NCBI GenBank assembly: GCA_947304585.1
Contig: CAMZBI010000004.1
Location: forward strand, 1 to 64,000
From: an uncultured Clostridia bacterium
Lineage (GTDB): Bacteria; Bacillota; Clostridia; UBA1212
Direction: 5' to 3'
DNA: 64,000 nt
Shown: piece after piece, positions 7,420 to 14,930 of the stretch
How positions within the stretch are numbered: the first letter of the stretch is position 1
How the letters are laid out: each line of letters begins with the position of its first letter
Translations under genes and position numbers: made by a program
Notes under the pieces: model-generated
Told to the model about the DNA's origin: nothing
Databases searched by the model: none
What the model saw: only the letters and a program-made list of their open reading frames with translations

Positions 7420-7977
7420 ATGATTATTGAAACAGAGAGATTGATCCTGCGCCCGTTTCGGGAAAGCGATGCGGAAGATGTATTTGAATATCTGCACAAG
7501 CCGGCTGTAAACTGCTTTGCTTGTATGAAGTTGGAAACGATCGAAAATGCGAGGAAAGAAATGAAGGAGCGCGTCGGTGAGACGGAGTATTATTTTGCGA
7601 TTGTGCTCAAAGAAAACGCCAAGGTGATCGGCGAGATTGATGCTTATCCCGAGACGGGTGAACCGCACGCAGACGAAAGCTCGCCGAAGGACACCTTCAG
7701 TCCGTGCTGGATGCTGAACAAAAAGTTTCAAGGGAAGGGTTACGCATACGAAGCCGCTCACGCGTTCTTCGATTACCTTTTCAAAGAAAAAGGCGCGCGA
7801 CGTATTTACGCATATACGGAAGACTATAACCTCGCTTCGCAGCATTTATGCGAAAAACTTGGTATGCGTCGTGAAGGATTGTTTCTGGAGTTTGTTTCAT
7901 TCGTAAACAACCCGGACGGCACGCCGAGATATGAGAACACCTGCCAGTACGCGATTCTGAAAAAAGAGTGGCGTTAA
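7420..7977 (+). CDS. GNAT acetyltransferase, RimJ/RimL type
   Basis: A 185-residue protein with the RimJ/RimL-like start IETERLILRPFRESDAEDVF. The acetyl-CoA site is KKFQGKGYAYEAAHAF (the Q/RxxGxG/A loop, here QGKGYA) near residues 100-115, and the C-terminal signature ASQHLCEKLGMRREG follows. It transfers acetyl from acetyl-CoA to an amine, either a protein N-terminus or a small molecule; the substrate is not readable. The ATG follows GAGGTG. Hairpin repeats lie on both sides, making this a clear single-gene unit of the cassette-like block. Confidence 0.85.
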   Translation: MIIETERLILRPFRESDAEDVFEYLHKPAVNCFACMKLETIENARKEMKERVGETEYYFAIVLKENAKVIGEIDAYPETGEPHADESSPKDTFSPCWMLNKKFQGKGYAYEAAHAFFDYLFKEKGARRIYAYTEDYNLASQHLCEKLGMRREGLFLEFVSFVNNPDGTPRYENTCQYAILKKEWR

Positions 7978-7980
7978 CAG

Positions 7981-8002
7981 AATCCGGATTGATCATAAAC
8001 CG
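7981..8002 (+). repeat. Hairpin repeat, compact full copy (copy F)
   Basis: AATCCGGATTGATCATAAAC followed by CGGGA gives both arms with a minimal centre. A further GGGATCAGCGGAGC just after it resembles a second right-arm end and supplies a ribosome site for ATG 8035. Confidence 0.5.
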
Positions 8003-8034
8003 GGACCTGGCACAACGGGATCAGCGGAGCAAAA

Positions 8035-8105
8035 ATGATTATCAAAAAAGGCGATGGCCGGAAAGCCTGTTACGACGAAGAGACCGGCAAGTATACCGCT
8101 GATCC
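8035..8105 (+). pseudogene. Truncated gene start fused against a GNAT gene
   Basis: ATG 8035 with GCGGAG upstream opens MIIKKGDGRKACYDEETGKY, which looks like genuine protein. The frame then degenerates into an Arg- and Gln-rich string while another frame carries the acetyltransferase. It is best read as the 5' remnant of another small gene joined to the GNAT gene by deletion or recombination. The exact breakpoint is not visible. Confidence 0.4.
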
Positions 8106-8146
8106 GGGACGGAGACCTGCGAAGGCTGCAAGGGACAATCTGCAAA

Positions 8147-8848
8147 ATGATCAAACAGAATTACGGAAACGCCAATTCCATACACGCTGCCGACGGTCCG
8201 TCCTCAGGTCAGAAGGGCAGATTTTCCCTGATTTCAGGGCGTGAGGTGACACCGGAGGACATCCGTGAAGCCGTGGAGCTTGACAGGCTGGTGTACGACG
8301 AAGTCTACTGGGTGGACGCGGAACAGTGTGAAAAGTGGTTTGCGATAAACCCTGACATCTACGTGATGGTGAAGGATAACGATGCAGGCAAAATCGTTGC
8401 CTACGTCAACGTCTCTCCTCTTGAAAGTGAATGTTTCGAGATGATGCGAAGCGGTGATTTCATAGACACCGGGATAACGGAGAACATGATCCTTGGCTAC
8501 GACAAGCCGGGGCTCTACGACGTTTACTTTTCTTCGGTGGTGATCCATCCTGACCATCGCAATTCCGGCGTGTTCCGATTGATGTTGAGCGCAGTCGCAG
8601 AGAAGTTTATATCCCTGGGGGAGCGTGGCGTGTTTGTGCGACGGGTGGTTGCCGATGCGGTGACGGAACACGGGGAGAAATTTTGCAGGCTTTTAGGAAT
8701 GCATAAAGTTAGAGGCAGCGGCCACGGATCCGCACTTTACGAGGTCACCATGATCCCGCCGAAATTCCGTCCCGTCACCAAATCCCGGAAGCGGCTGCGT
8801 GATCTTTATCAGCGGAAAAATGATGAAATGCCGGGACTGTTTGACTGA
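8147..8848 (+). CDS. GNAT-type acetyltransferase
   Basis: About 233 residues from ATG 8147, with AAGGGA 11 nt upstream. The frame is open back to 8054, but those codons are out of phase with the more protein-like remnant at 8035 and look non-coding. The GNAT fold is seen in IREAVELDRLVYDEVYW, the YVMVKDNDAGKIVAYVNVSP strand pair and VYFSSVVIHPDHRNSGVFRLML, the acetyl-CoA-binding strand and loop (RNSGVF in place of the more usual RGxG). Substrate unknown. It closes the cassette-like block; the 7-mer GCCAATG reappears directly after its stop. Confidence 0.65.
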   Translation: MIKQNYGNANSIHAADGPSSGQKGRFSLISGREVTPEDIREAVELDRLVYDEVYWVDAEQCEKWFAINPDIYVMVKDNDAGKIVAYVNVSPLESECFEMMRSGDFIDTGITENMILGYDKPGLYDVYFSSVVIHPDHRNSGVFRLMLSAVAEKFISLGERGVFVRRVVADAVTEHGEKFCRLLGMHKVRGSGHGSALYEVTMIPPKFRPVTKSRKRLRDLYQRKNDEMPGLFD

Positions 8849-8926
8849 ACGGGCATTGGCAATAAGACCTGTTTTGTCAGGCATAAAGGCCGCATGACAT
8901 TGGCCAATATAACCAGGAGGAACAAC

Positions 8927-9319
8927 ATGAAAAGAGTACTTGATTTCCTTAAAAATGCGGGAATTTATTACCTCGCAACGGTGGAGGGCGATCAGCCGAG
9001 AGTGAGGCCTTTCGGGACCGCCAAAGAGTTTGAGGGGAAGCTGTATATCCAGACCGGCAGGGTGAAGCCCGTGAGCAGACAGATCGCGGAAAACCCGAAG
9101 GTCGAGATATGTGCCTTCAAGGACGGCAGCTGGATCAGGATCGCTTGCGAGCTGGCGGAAGACGACAGGGTCGAGGCAAAGAAGGCCATGCTTGACGAGT
9201 ATCCGGAACTGCGGGGCATGTACAACGAAAACGACGGCAACACCCAGGTCTTTTACATGAAAAACGCATTGGCAACGATCAGCTCGTTCACCGCACCGCC
9301 GGTTGAGATCCGTTTTTGA
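8927..9319 (+). CDS. Pyridoxamine 5'-phosphate oxidase-like flavin protein
   Basis: A 130-residue split-barrel protein starting at ATG 8927 after a strong AGGAGG. The start MKRVLDFLKNAGIYYLATVE, the QPRVRPFGTAKEFEGKLYI strand and the NPKVEICAF segment are typical of the small PNPOx-like flavin-binding family. Members bind FMN or F420-like cofactors as homodimers; many have no known substrate, and some in Clostridia are linked to nitroimidazole reduction. The small size and lack of PdxH-specific features argue against true pyridoxamine phosphate oxidase. Confidence 0.8.
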   Translation: MKRVLDFLKNAGIYYLATVEGDQPRVRPFGTAKEFEGKLYIQTGRVKPVSRQIAENPKVEICAFKDGSWIRIACELAEDDRVEAKKAMLDEYPELRGMYNENDGNTQVFYMKNALATISSFTAPPVEIRF

Positions 9320-9382
9320 AAGATTGGTTAGTATTCCTCTTGCGTGAGGGCTTTTGTACGGAGAACTGCGGAGGCGAGTGAA

Positions 9383-10267
9383 TTGGCGGAGTTTGAAAAA
9401 ATCGAGGTCGGCGGCAGCAGCATACCTGCTCTTGTTATAACGGTGCTTTTGATGGCCGCAATACCCGTCCTTCTTTTCATTTTTTGGCGAAAAAAGCACA
9501 GGGCTGAGACGGGGATCGGATATCTGATCGCAGGCGCAGTGGGCTTTCTGGTCTCCGCCAGGGTGCTGGAGCTGGGCGTGCATTTTTTGTGCATAATTGC
9601 GGACAATCCGGTCTCGCGGTTCATCAACGGCAGCACCGTTGCCTACGTGATCTACGGGGTCACCATGGCGGGAGTTTTCGAAGAGGTGGGGCGGCATCTG
9701 GTCCTCAGGTACGTCATGAAGAAGAAACGCACCCGGGAAAACGCGGTCATGTACGGTATCGGTCACGGAGGCATAGAGGTTTTCGCGGTGGTCCTGCCTT
9801 TGATCATCGTTTATCTTGTCATCGCCGTACTGCTTTCTTCGGGAAACCGGGAGGCAGCTCTAAGCACATTGAACGTCACGAAGGAGACAGCGGCCTATGC
9901 CCTTCCGACGGTCCAAGCGGCTGCATCTTTTGATTTCGGGGCAATGGCACTGAACGTCCTTGAGCGGCTGATCACAATGCCGCTGCATATCGGGCTTACC
10001 GTCATCGTGTATTACGGCGTTGTTGGGGGAAAGAAGATCTGGCTTCCCGTTGCGGTGGTTCTGCACATGCTGGCGGATACGTTGCCGGCGCTTTATCAAA
10101 GGGGTGTCGTTCCCCTGTGGACGGTGGAAGTCTGGTGTGCGGTGTGGACCGGCGCAGCTGTGTTTATTGCCGTAAAACTGTACAAAAAGATGAGGCCCGG
10201 GCTCCCGGAGGGGACGTTCTGCGGGGAAAAAGGTGATTTTTGTGTTGAAAATGATTCTGCGGGCTGA
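9383..10267 (+). CDS. YhfC-family putative intramembrane metalloprotease
   Basis: About 294 residues from TTG 9383. GCGGAGGCG at 9368-9376 ends 6 nt before this TTG and decides the start over the upstream GTG 9344. The protein has seven or eight hydrophobic segments. Within the membrane part are GVFEEVGRHLVLRYV (about residues 105-120) and GIGHGGIEVFAVV, the glutamate pair and later His/Glu expected of the YhfC group. That group is related to CAAX-type (CPBP) intramembrane proteases and is often found beside small regulators. The following gene is a membrane-linked XRE regulator, so the two may form a signalling pair (inference). Confidence 0.75.
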   Translation: MAEFEKIEVGGSSIPALVITVLLMAAIPVLLFIFWRKKHRAETGIGYLIAGAVGFLVSARVLELGVHFLCIIADNPVSRFINGSTVAYVIYGVTMAGVFEEVGRHLVLRYVMKKKRTRENAVMYGIGHGGIEVFAVVLPLIIVYLVIAVLLSSGNREAALSTLNVTKETAAYALPTVQAAASFDFGAMALNVLERLITMPLHIGLTVIVYYGVVGGKKIWLPVAVVLHMLADTLPALYQRGVVPLWTVEVWCAVWTGAAVFIAVKLYKKMRPGLPEGTFCGEKGDFCVENDSAG

Positions 10268-10368
10268 AAAATACTGAAATGTCAGTTTCCGTTGCTTGCC
10301 GCAACGGACCGCACCGTGTATATTCCGAATGAAAGCTCAAGAAAGCTTCGGAAAGGCGGTAACTAATA

Positions 10369-10878
10369 ATGCTGAAAGACAATATCAAATCGATACGGAA
10401 ATCAAAAGGGCTCTCCCAAGAGGAACTTGCCGAAAGGCTGAACGTTGTGAGACAGACTGTCTCCAAATGGGAACAGGGGCTGTCGGTGCCGGATGCGGAT
10501 CTTCTGATCGCGATATCCGAGGTGCTGGACACCCCGGTGGCCGTGCTGCTGGGGGAGTGCGTCCCGGAGGAAAAACCGGGCGAAATAAAGGCGCTCTCGG
10601 AGAAACTGGAATTCATCAATGCTCAATTGGCAAGGAAAAAGGAATCGGAGAGAAAGGCCTGGCACTGGTTTTTCATCGGCGCAGGAGCATTTCTGCTGAT
10701 CGTTGCGGCCGTACTGATCGCTCTTGGCAGTCCCTATCTCAAATGGGATCTCAGTGACCCGGAACTTGCGGTGGCGGGCACCTTCTACCATGCCTTCGAG
10801 TTTTTGTTTTTCCGGATCGCACCTTTTGTTTTTGTCGGGACTGTGGCCGGGGCAATTTTGACGCGAAAGAAGCGCTAA
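10369..10878 (+). CDS. XRE transcription regulator with membrane tail
   Basis: A 169-residue protein. Residues 5-60 are a Cro/C1-type helix-turn-helix (SIRKSKGLSQEELAERLNVV followed by RQTVSKWEQGLSVPDADLL). A short charged coiled segment (about 80-100) leads into two membrane helices (about 103-123 and 145-163). The layout suggests a DNA-binding domain tethered to the membrane that responds to an envelope signal. The ATG follows AAGGCGG. It sits 101 nt after the YhfC-like gene. Its gene targets are unknown. Confidence 0.85.
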   Translation: MLKDNIKSIRKSKGLSQEELAERLNVVRQTVSKWEQGLSVPDADLLIAISEVLDTPVAVLLGECVPEEKPGEIKALSEKLEFINAQLARKKESERKAWHWFFIGAGAFLLIVAAVLIALGSPYLKWDLSDPELAVAGTFYHAFEFLFFRIAPFVFVGTVAGAILTRKKR

Positions 10879-10983
10879 AAATTGCCGTATCCTTTGAAAG
10901 TCTATTCAGTATTTGCAACGGCGGTGGTACAATAGAGGTGGCCGGATGAGATTGGCCAAAGAAACAAAAGGACGGTAAAATCA

Positions 10984-11430
10984 TTGGTTGAACTCAAACC
11001 GATAACAGAGGACAATTTCCTTGACGCTTTCAATCTCAAGCTCGCCCCGGGCCAGGAGGATTTCGTGTCCCACCCGGTGAGGAGCCTTGCCCAGGCATAC
11101 GTCTACAGGACCCAGTGCCAACCCTTCGGGATCTACGCAGATGGCGTGATGGCAGGCTACGTCATGGTCATTTACGACTACGACGTTCCGGAATACGACG
11201 TCTGGCACATGATGATCGACAAGGATTTTCAGGGCAAAGGATTTGGCGGCGAGGCCCTTGACAGGGTGCTTGACTATATAAGAACGAAGCCCTTTGGCGA
11301 TTCGGGAAGAGTTGCGCTGACCTGCAACAAAAACAACCCCTCGGCAATGAAACTTTACGAAAAAAAGGGTTTTGCACTGACCGGTGTCGAGGACGAAGAC
11401 GAGCTGGAAATGGCGCTGACCCTTTGGTAA
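10984..11430 (+). CDS. GNAT-family N-acetyltransferase
   Basis: A 148-residue single-domain GNAT starting at TTG 10984, with AAAGGAC 10 nt upstream. The acetyl-CoA motif is DKDFQGKGFGGEALDRVLDY (residues about 76-95), preceded by the DVWHMMID strand, and the C-terminal NNPSAMKLYEKKGFALTG closes the fold. The layout resembles spermidine/spermine acetyltransferase BltD-like members, with GYVMVIYDYDVP as the central strand, but the substrate cannot be fixed. It is a free-standing gene between the XRE regulator and the SpoIIE-type phosphatase. Confidence 0.85.
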   Translation: MVELKPITEDNFLDAFNLKLAPGQEDFVSHPVRSLAQAYVYRTQCQPFGIYADGVMAGYVMVIYDYDVPEYDVWHMMIDKDFQGKGFGGEALDRVLDYIRTKPFGDSGRVALTCNKNNPSAMKLYEKKGFALTGVEDEDELEMALTLW

Positions 11431-11494
11431 ATCGGCGGGCCTTTTACGGGATGCTCTGGGGAAAGAAAGAGCGGACGAAAACGGGAGATTAGTT

Positions 11495-12952
11495 ATGGAA
11501 TTCAGTTACTCGGTGATCGACATGATCAACCTTCTTGTCATCGCGGGAGGCATTGGCGTCTGCGGCCTGTGCTTTATGCATATCACATCGTCGGTCCACC
11601 TGAGAAAAGTGGTGCGGCGGTATTTCCAGGTCTTTTTCGGGCTCATCATACTGTACATTTCAGCCCATCTGGCAAGAGAACTCATGAACGGAATGCCCGG
11701 TGCCGGTGTACGTGCGGCTCTTTACACGGTCACGTTCTTTGAAGTGCTGGCGGCGGGCTTCATGACGTTTATGATATCCATGCTCGTCCTTACCGTGTCC
11801 AAAGCGGAGCGGTCCGGGAAGCCTCTTGTGATAACATTTCTTGTTCTGACCGGTATCCACGCCCTGATACTGGCAGTGGGCTGGCCCCTTGATCTCGTCT
11901 ACTTTTTCGACGAATTAAACGCTTACCACAGGTCCGGCGGATACCTTCTCTCGAACCTGGCTCCACTGGTCATGCTGGTGATCGACATGGTCCTTCTTGT
12001 CAAGTACAGGAAGAACATAGCGCCCAGGGTCAGGACGGCCTTCTGGATATACATAGCAGCGCCGGTGGCGGCGATAATCATCCAGAGCTTTTCCTACGGC
12101 ATCCAGTTCATCATTTTTGCGACTGTTGGCGCCGCGGTGTACATGTTCTCGGTCATCGTCAAGGACCAGAACGAAAAATACTCAAAGCAGCAGCTGGAGA
12201 GTTCCCGCATCGAGGCGGAACTGAATATGGCGTCAAGCATTCAGACCAACATGCTGCCAAGCATTTATCCCGCGTTCCCCGAACGTCCTGAGTTTGACAT
12301 CTACGCGACAATGGACCCCGCAAAGGAAGTCGGCGGCGATTTCTACGACTTTTTCCTGGTGGACGACGACCACCTGTGCATCGTTATGGCTGACGTGTCG
12401 GGAAAAGGGGTCCCTGCGGCTCTGTTTATGATGGCCTCGAAGATCATACTTGCCAATAACGCCATGCAGGGAAAATCCCCCGCCCGCATCCTTGCGGACG
12501 CCAACAGCGCAATCTGCGCCAACAACCGTGAAGAGATGTTCGTGACGGTCTGGCTGGGCATTCTGGAGCTGTCCACCGGAAAACTTGTTGCCGCCAACGC
12601 AGGCCACGAGTATCCCGTCCTGAAGCACGGGGCCGGTCTTTTTGAGCTTGTAAAAGACAAACACGGTTTCGTTATCGGCGGCATGGACGGGGCCCGCTAC
12701 AAGGAGTACGAGCTTCAAATGGAGCCGGGCTCAAAGCTGTTCCTCTACACGGACGGAGTGCCCGAGGCGTCGGATTCCGACAAGAATCTCTTCGGTACGG
12801 ACCGTATGCTTGAAGCCCTTAACGGTGAACCGGCGGCTGCTCCCGAAAAGATCCTCGCCAACGTGCGCCGGAACGTGGACGGCTTTGTGAAGAGTGCGGA
12901 GCAGTTCGACGACCTTACGATGCTCTGTCTGGAGTACAGGGGCAAGGAGTGA
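11495..12952 (+). CDS. Membrane-bound SpoIIE-type PP2C serine phosphatase
   Basis: A 485-residue protein. Residues 1-225 hold about seven hydrophobic helices. A short amphipathic linker (EKYSKQQLESSRIEAELNMA) leads into a PP2C-like SpoIIE/RsbU domain (about 255-482) with KEVGGDFYDFF, the metal-binding Asp in VMADVSGKGVPAALFM, ANAGHEYP and the late FDDLTMLCL. Such enzymes remove phosphate from anti-anti-sigma (STAS) proteins in response to signals sensed by the N-terminal part. No STAS or anti-sigma gene is nearby, so its partner must lie elsewhere. The ATG at 11495 follows GGGAG. It is the last gene before the insertion sequence. Confidence 0.88.
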   Translation: MEFSYSVIDMINLLVIAGGIGVCGLCFMHITSSVHLRKVVRRYFQVFFGLIILYISAHLARELMNGMPGAGVRAALYTVTFFEVLAAGFMTFMISMLVLTVSKAERSGKPLVITFLVLTGIHALILAVGWPLDLVYFFDELNAYHRSGGYLLSNLAPLVMLVIDMVLLVKYRKNIAPRVRTAFWIYIAAPVAAIIIQSFSYGIQFIIFATVGAAVYMFSVIVKDQNEKYSKQQLESSRIEAELNMASSIQTNMLPSIYPAFPERPEFDIYATMDPAKEVGGDFYDFFLVDDDHLCIVMADVSGKGVPAALFMMASKIILANNAMQGKSPARILADANSAICANNREEMFVTVWLGILELSTGKLVAANAGHEYPVLKHGAGLFELVKDKHGFVIGGMDGARYKEYELQMEPGSKLFLYTDGVPEASDSDKNLFGTDRMLEALNGEPAAAPEKILANVRRNVDGFVKSAEQFDDLTMLCLEYRGKE

Positions 12953-13027
12953 CTTTAATACAGCGGCTTTGACGCGCTTTATTTTCCGGAAATGAAATAT
13001 TTCCGCGTAGAAAAGACTTTTTTTCTT

Positions 13028-13041
13028 ATTTATACGGGAGA
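13028..13041. repeat. Left flanking direct repeat of the IS element
   Basis: ATTTATACGGGAGA at 13028-13041 is repeated exactly at 14799-14812, on either side of the inverted-repeat-bounded element. It reads as a target site duplication or a strongly preferred target copied on both sides. At 14 bp it is longer than the 2-3 bp usual for IS30 elements. Confidence 0.65.
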
Positions 13042-13053
13042 GGTTAATTGCAA

Positions 13054-13126
13054 AAGTAAACGCAAGTAGGAAGAAGTAAACGCAAGTTTGAAATAGTAAA
13101 TGCAAGTTTGCATGACTAAAAGCAAG
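13054..13126 (+). repeat. Four 20-bp iterons inside the left IS end
   Basis: Copies of AGTAAACGCAAGT begin at 13055, 13075, 13095 and 13115 (the last two degenerate: AGTAAATGCAAGT, then ACTAAAAGCAAGC). The spacing is exactly 20 bp, close to two helical turns, so bound protein would face the same side of the DNA. They are candidate subterminal transposase binding sites. Confidence 0.75.
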
Positions 13127-13313
13127 CCGTTTTAGACGGTTTTGGTATAAACTGCGTTGATTTTAACGATTTTACGATGGTATAATGCCATCAGGCTGGT
13201 ACCCGTAGCGGTTTCAGGGCATAAATAGGCACACTTCCGAATTTTTCGACTTTTTTCGGAAGTAGTAAACGCAAGTCATTTTTGCCATGCTGCGACCCGT
13301 CGGACAGTCAGTG

Positions 13314-14618
13314 TTATTTGATTAAGCTTGGCTTTAGGGAGACATCTTTGGCGGGAAGTTCTCTTAAGCCAAGTTTTTCTGTTATTGTTTCGCCGTAAAT
13401 GCTTTTAAAGATTGCTATTGGGCTTTTTCCCCCGAGCCTTTTACGCGGATATGAGTTGACGTTATTCATTATCAGTTCAGTTTTTTGCTTGTCCAAAACA
13501 GTAAAGGAATTACCTTTGGGAACTACGTAACGGAATAACTCGTGATTCCTTTCGCATTTCGACTTCTGATTTGAATTCATTGGATCACAATAGAAAACCT
13601 TCGTCTGAATAACGCCTGTCGATAAATCCACTTCTATCGGGACAGGGTTTGTAAATTCTGTACCCCGGTCTGTTAAAATCACGGGAAACAGCGTTTCGTA
13701 TTCTTCTTCTGTAAGAACGGATCTTAGCCATTGAAATGTTTCTGTTACAGAACGAGCTGTATTATCCGCTCTGTAAAAGAAAAGTTGCAGATCACAGTTT
13801 CTGAACAACAATGACAGAATTGTGGGACGTTCGTTTTGCTTTCCGCATACAGAGTCCATTTCAACGACATTCACATCCGGATTCTTTTCCATAAAAACCT
13901 TGAAATCATCATAAGTCCTGCCAACATGACATGCTCGGTCAACTTTTATCGGCGGACCGGCCTTTTTGCGTATCTTAAATGAAGTCATCCTTTGAAGCTG
14001 GTAAGGCTTTACGTCCAAAAGATCCTCATGGATATACTTGTAAACGGTCCTGGATGAAACATTGATCAGATCTGCATCGGTTGCGTATATGGAGTTAACA
14101 GATTGTCCCTTTTTAAGCCTGCCGGCTACCAATTGGTTTAGTTGCTCAAGCTCTGCTCCGGTTACCGATGGACCCTGTCTGGATTCGGAGAGTGTTTTAA
14201 GATAGGCGTTTTGTGCTTCTTTAGCGTCATAGACGTATTTTGAAAGCGGACATCTGGGTCGCTTTGGACATCCATTGCACACTAAATAGGTTAGGTAATC
14301 CTGACACTCATCCTCTACAAATTCATCACAGTAATCATTACATCCGCCGCAAAACCTGCAATTCTTGTTGTGGATAGCTTCACATGAAGGTTTTTTGCAT
14401 TTCCCTTTAATCTTGCAGTTAAACCTTTTGACACAGGCGTTTTTAGTCTGGATTGTGGTGACGTTGTGTCTGTCGATGAAGGTCCTGTGCTTTAGTATTT
14501 CCCGGACGATCGTGCTCTGTGCCTTACCGAGACTTTTCGCTATTGCTGAAGTTGGCGTGCGTTCCTTAAGAAGACATTGAATGTTAATTCTGTCATCGAG
14601 TGTTAAATGCTTGCCCAT
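13314..14618 (-). CDS. IS30-family DDE transposase with cysteine-rich insert
   Basis: A 434-residue transposase. Residues 1-45 are the IS30 N-terminal helix-turn-helix (LTLDDRINIQCLLKERTPTS, then AIAKSLGKAQSTIVREILKH). A cysteine-rich stretch (about 62-125, with CKIKGKCKKPSC, CRFCGGCNDYC and CNGCPKRPRC) probably binds zinc. The integrase-like catalytic core follows, with acidic residues in VVEMDSVCG, PVILTDRGTEF and KCERNHELFR forming the DDE triad. The gene is full length and uninterrupted. Its ATG follows AAAGGAGG on the minus strand (about 14621-14630). No second IS gene is present. Confidence 0.93.
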   Translation of the reverse strand: MGKHLTLDDRINIQCLLKERTPTSAIAKSLGKAQSTIVREILKHRTFIDRHNVTTIQTKNACVKRFNCKIKGKCKKPSCEAIHNKNCRFCGGCNDYCDEFVEDECQDYLTYLVCNGCPKRPRCPLSKYVYDAKEAQNAYLKTLSESRQGPSVTGAELEQLNQLVAGRLKKGQSVNSIYATDADLINVSSRTVYKYIHEDLLDVKPYQLQRMTSFKIRKKAGPPIKVDRACHVGRTYDDFKVFMEKNPDVNVVEMDSVCGKQNERPTILSLLFRNCDLQLFFYRADNTARSVTETFQWLRSVLTEEEYETLFPVILTDRGTEFTNPVPIEVDLSTGVIQTKVFYCDPMNSNQKSKCERNHELFRYVVPKGNSFTVLDKQKTELIMNNVNSYPRKRLGGKSPIAIFKSIYGETITEKLGLRELPAKDVSLKPSLIK

Positions 14619-14798
14619 AAATGGCCTCCTTTCTTCCGACGGGGCAGCACTGAAATGATTGCATAAAATTCGGAAGAAGTAAACGCACTTTTCCCTCCGG
14701 AGGGAAAAGGAAGGGATTCCGGGTCTTTTAGTGCCTGTTTGGAAGAAGTAAACGCAAGCGAATAAACAACGATACTTGCATTTACTTTTTCAAATGAC

Positions 14799-14812
14799 AT
14801 TTATACGGGAGA
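14799..14812. repeat. Right flanking direct repeat of the IS element
   Basis: Exact copy of the 14-bp sequence at 13028-13041, directly adjoining the right inverted repeat. It ends 15 nt before the -35 box of the following operon. Confidence 0.65.
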
Positions 14813-14827
14813 AAAGGTCTTTTCCTG

Positions 14828-14856
14828 TTGTTATCGGGTTTTCCGTATGATATAAT
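14828..14856 (+). promoter_or_regulatory. Promoter of the vWA/tubulin-like operon
   Basis: -35 TTGTTA (14828-14833), a 17-nt spacer and a perfect -10 TATAAT (14851-14856). It lies 75 nt before the vWA gene start and just outside the right end of the IS element. The rest of the 14619-14930 gap is the right IS end plus this promoter. Confidence 0.7.
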
Positions 14857-14930
14857 TCGATATCTATACAAATGAAAAACTGCGGCAAATACTGCTGTCG
14901 GACAGAATAACCCGGTTTTAGGAGATATCT

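Larger units (their letters stand above)
13043..14798 (-). mobile_element. IS30-family insertion sequence, about 1.76 kb
   Basis: The ends 13043-13067 and 14774-14798 are 25-bp inverted repeats matching at 21 positions (shared core AAAAGTAAAYGCAAGT). One intact transposase gene on the minus strand fills the middle. Inside the left end four 20-bp iterons continue the same core, and further single copies lie near both ends (13264-13276, 14678-14690, 14747-14760). Exact 14-bp direct repeats flank the element. The intact gene and clean ends suggest a recent, possibly active insertion. Confidence 0.85.

Noticed and set aside
3442..8035. A true integron
   Set aside because: No integron integrase or attI is in the window, and the repeat only matches AAC/GTT of the attC core in one copy; kept as a cassette-like hypothesis only.
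8693..9766. 357-residue open frame on the minus strand
   Set aside because: Antisense to the GNAT, PNPOx-like and YhfC-like genes; His/Arg-rich composition typical of shadow frames.
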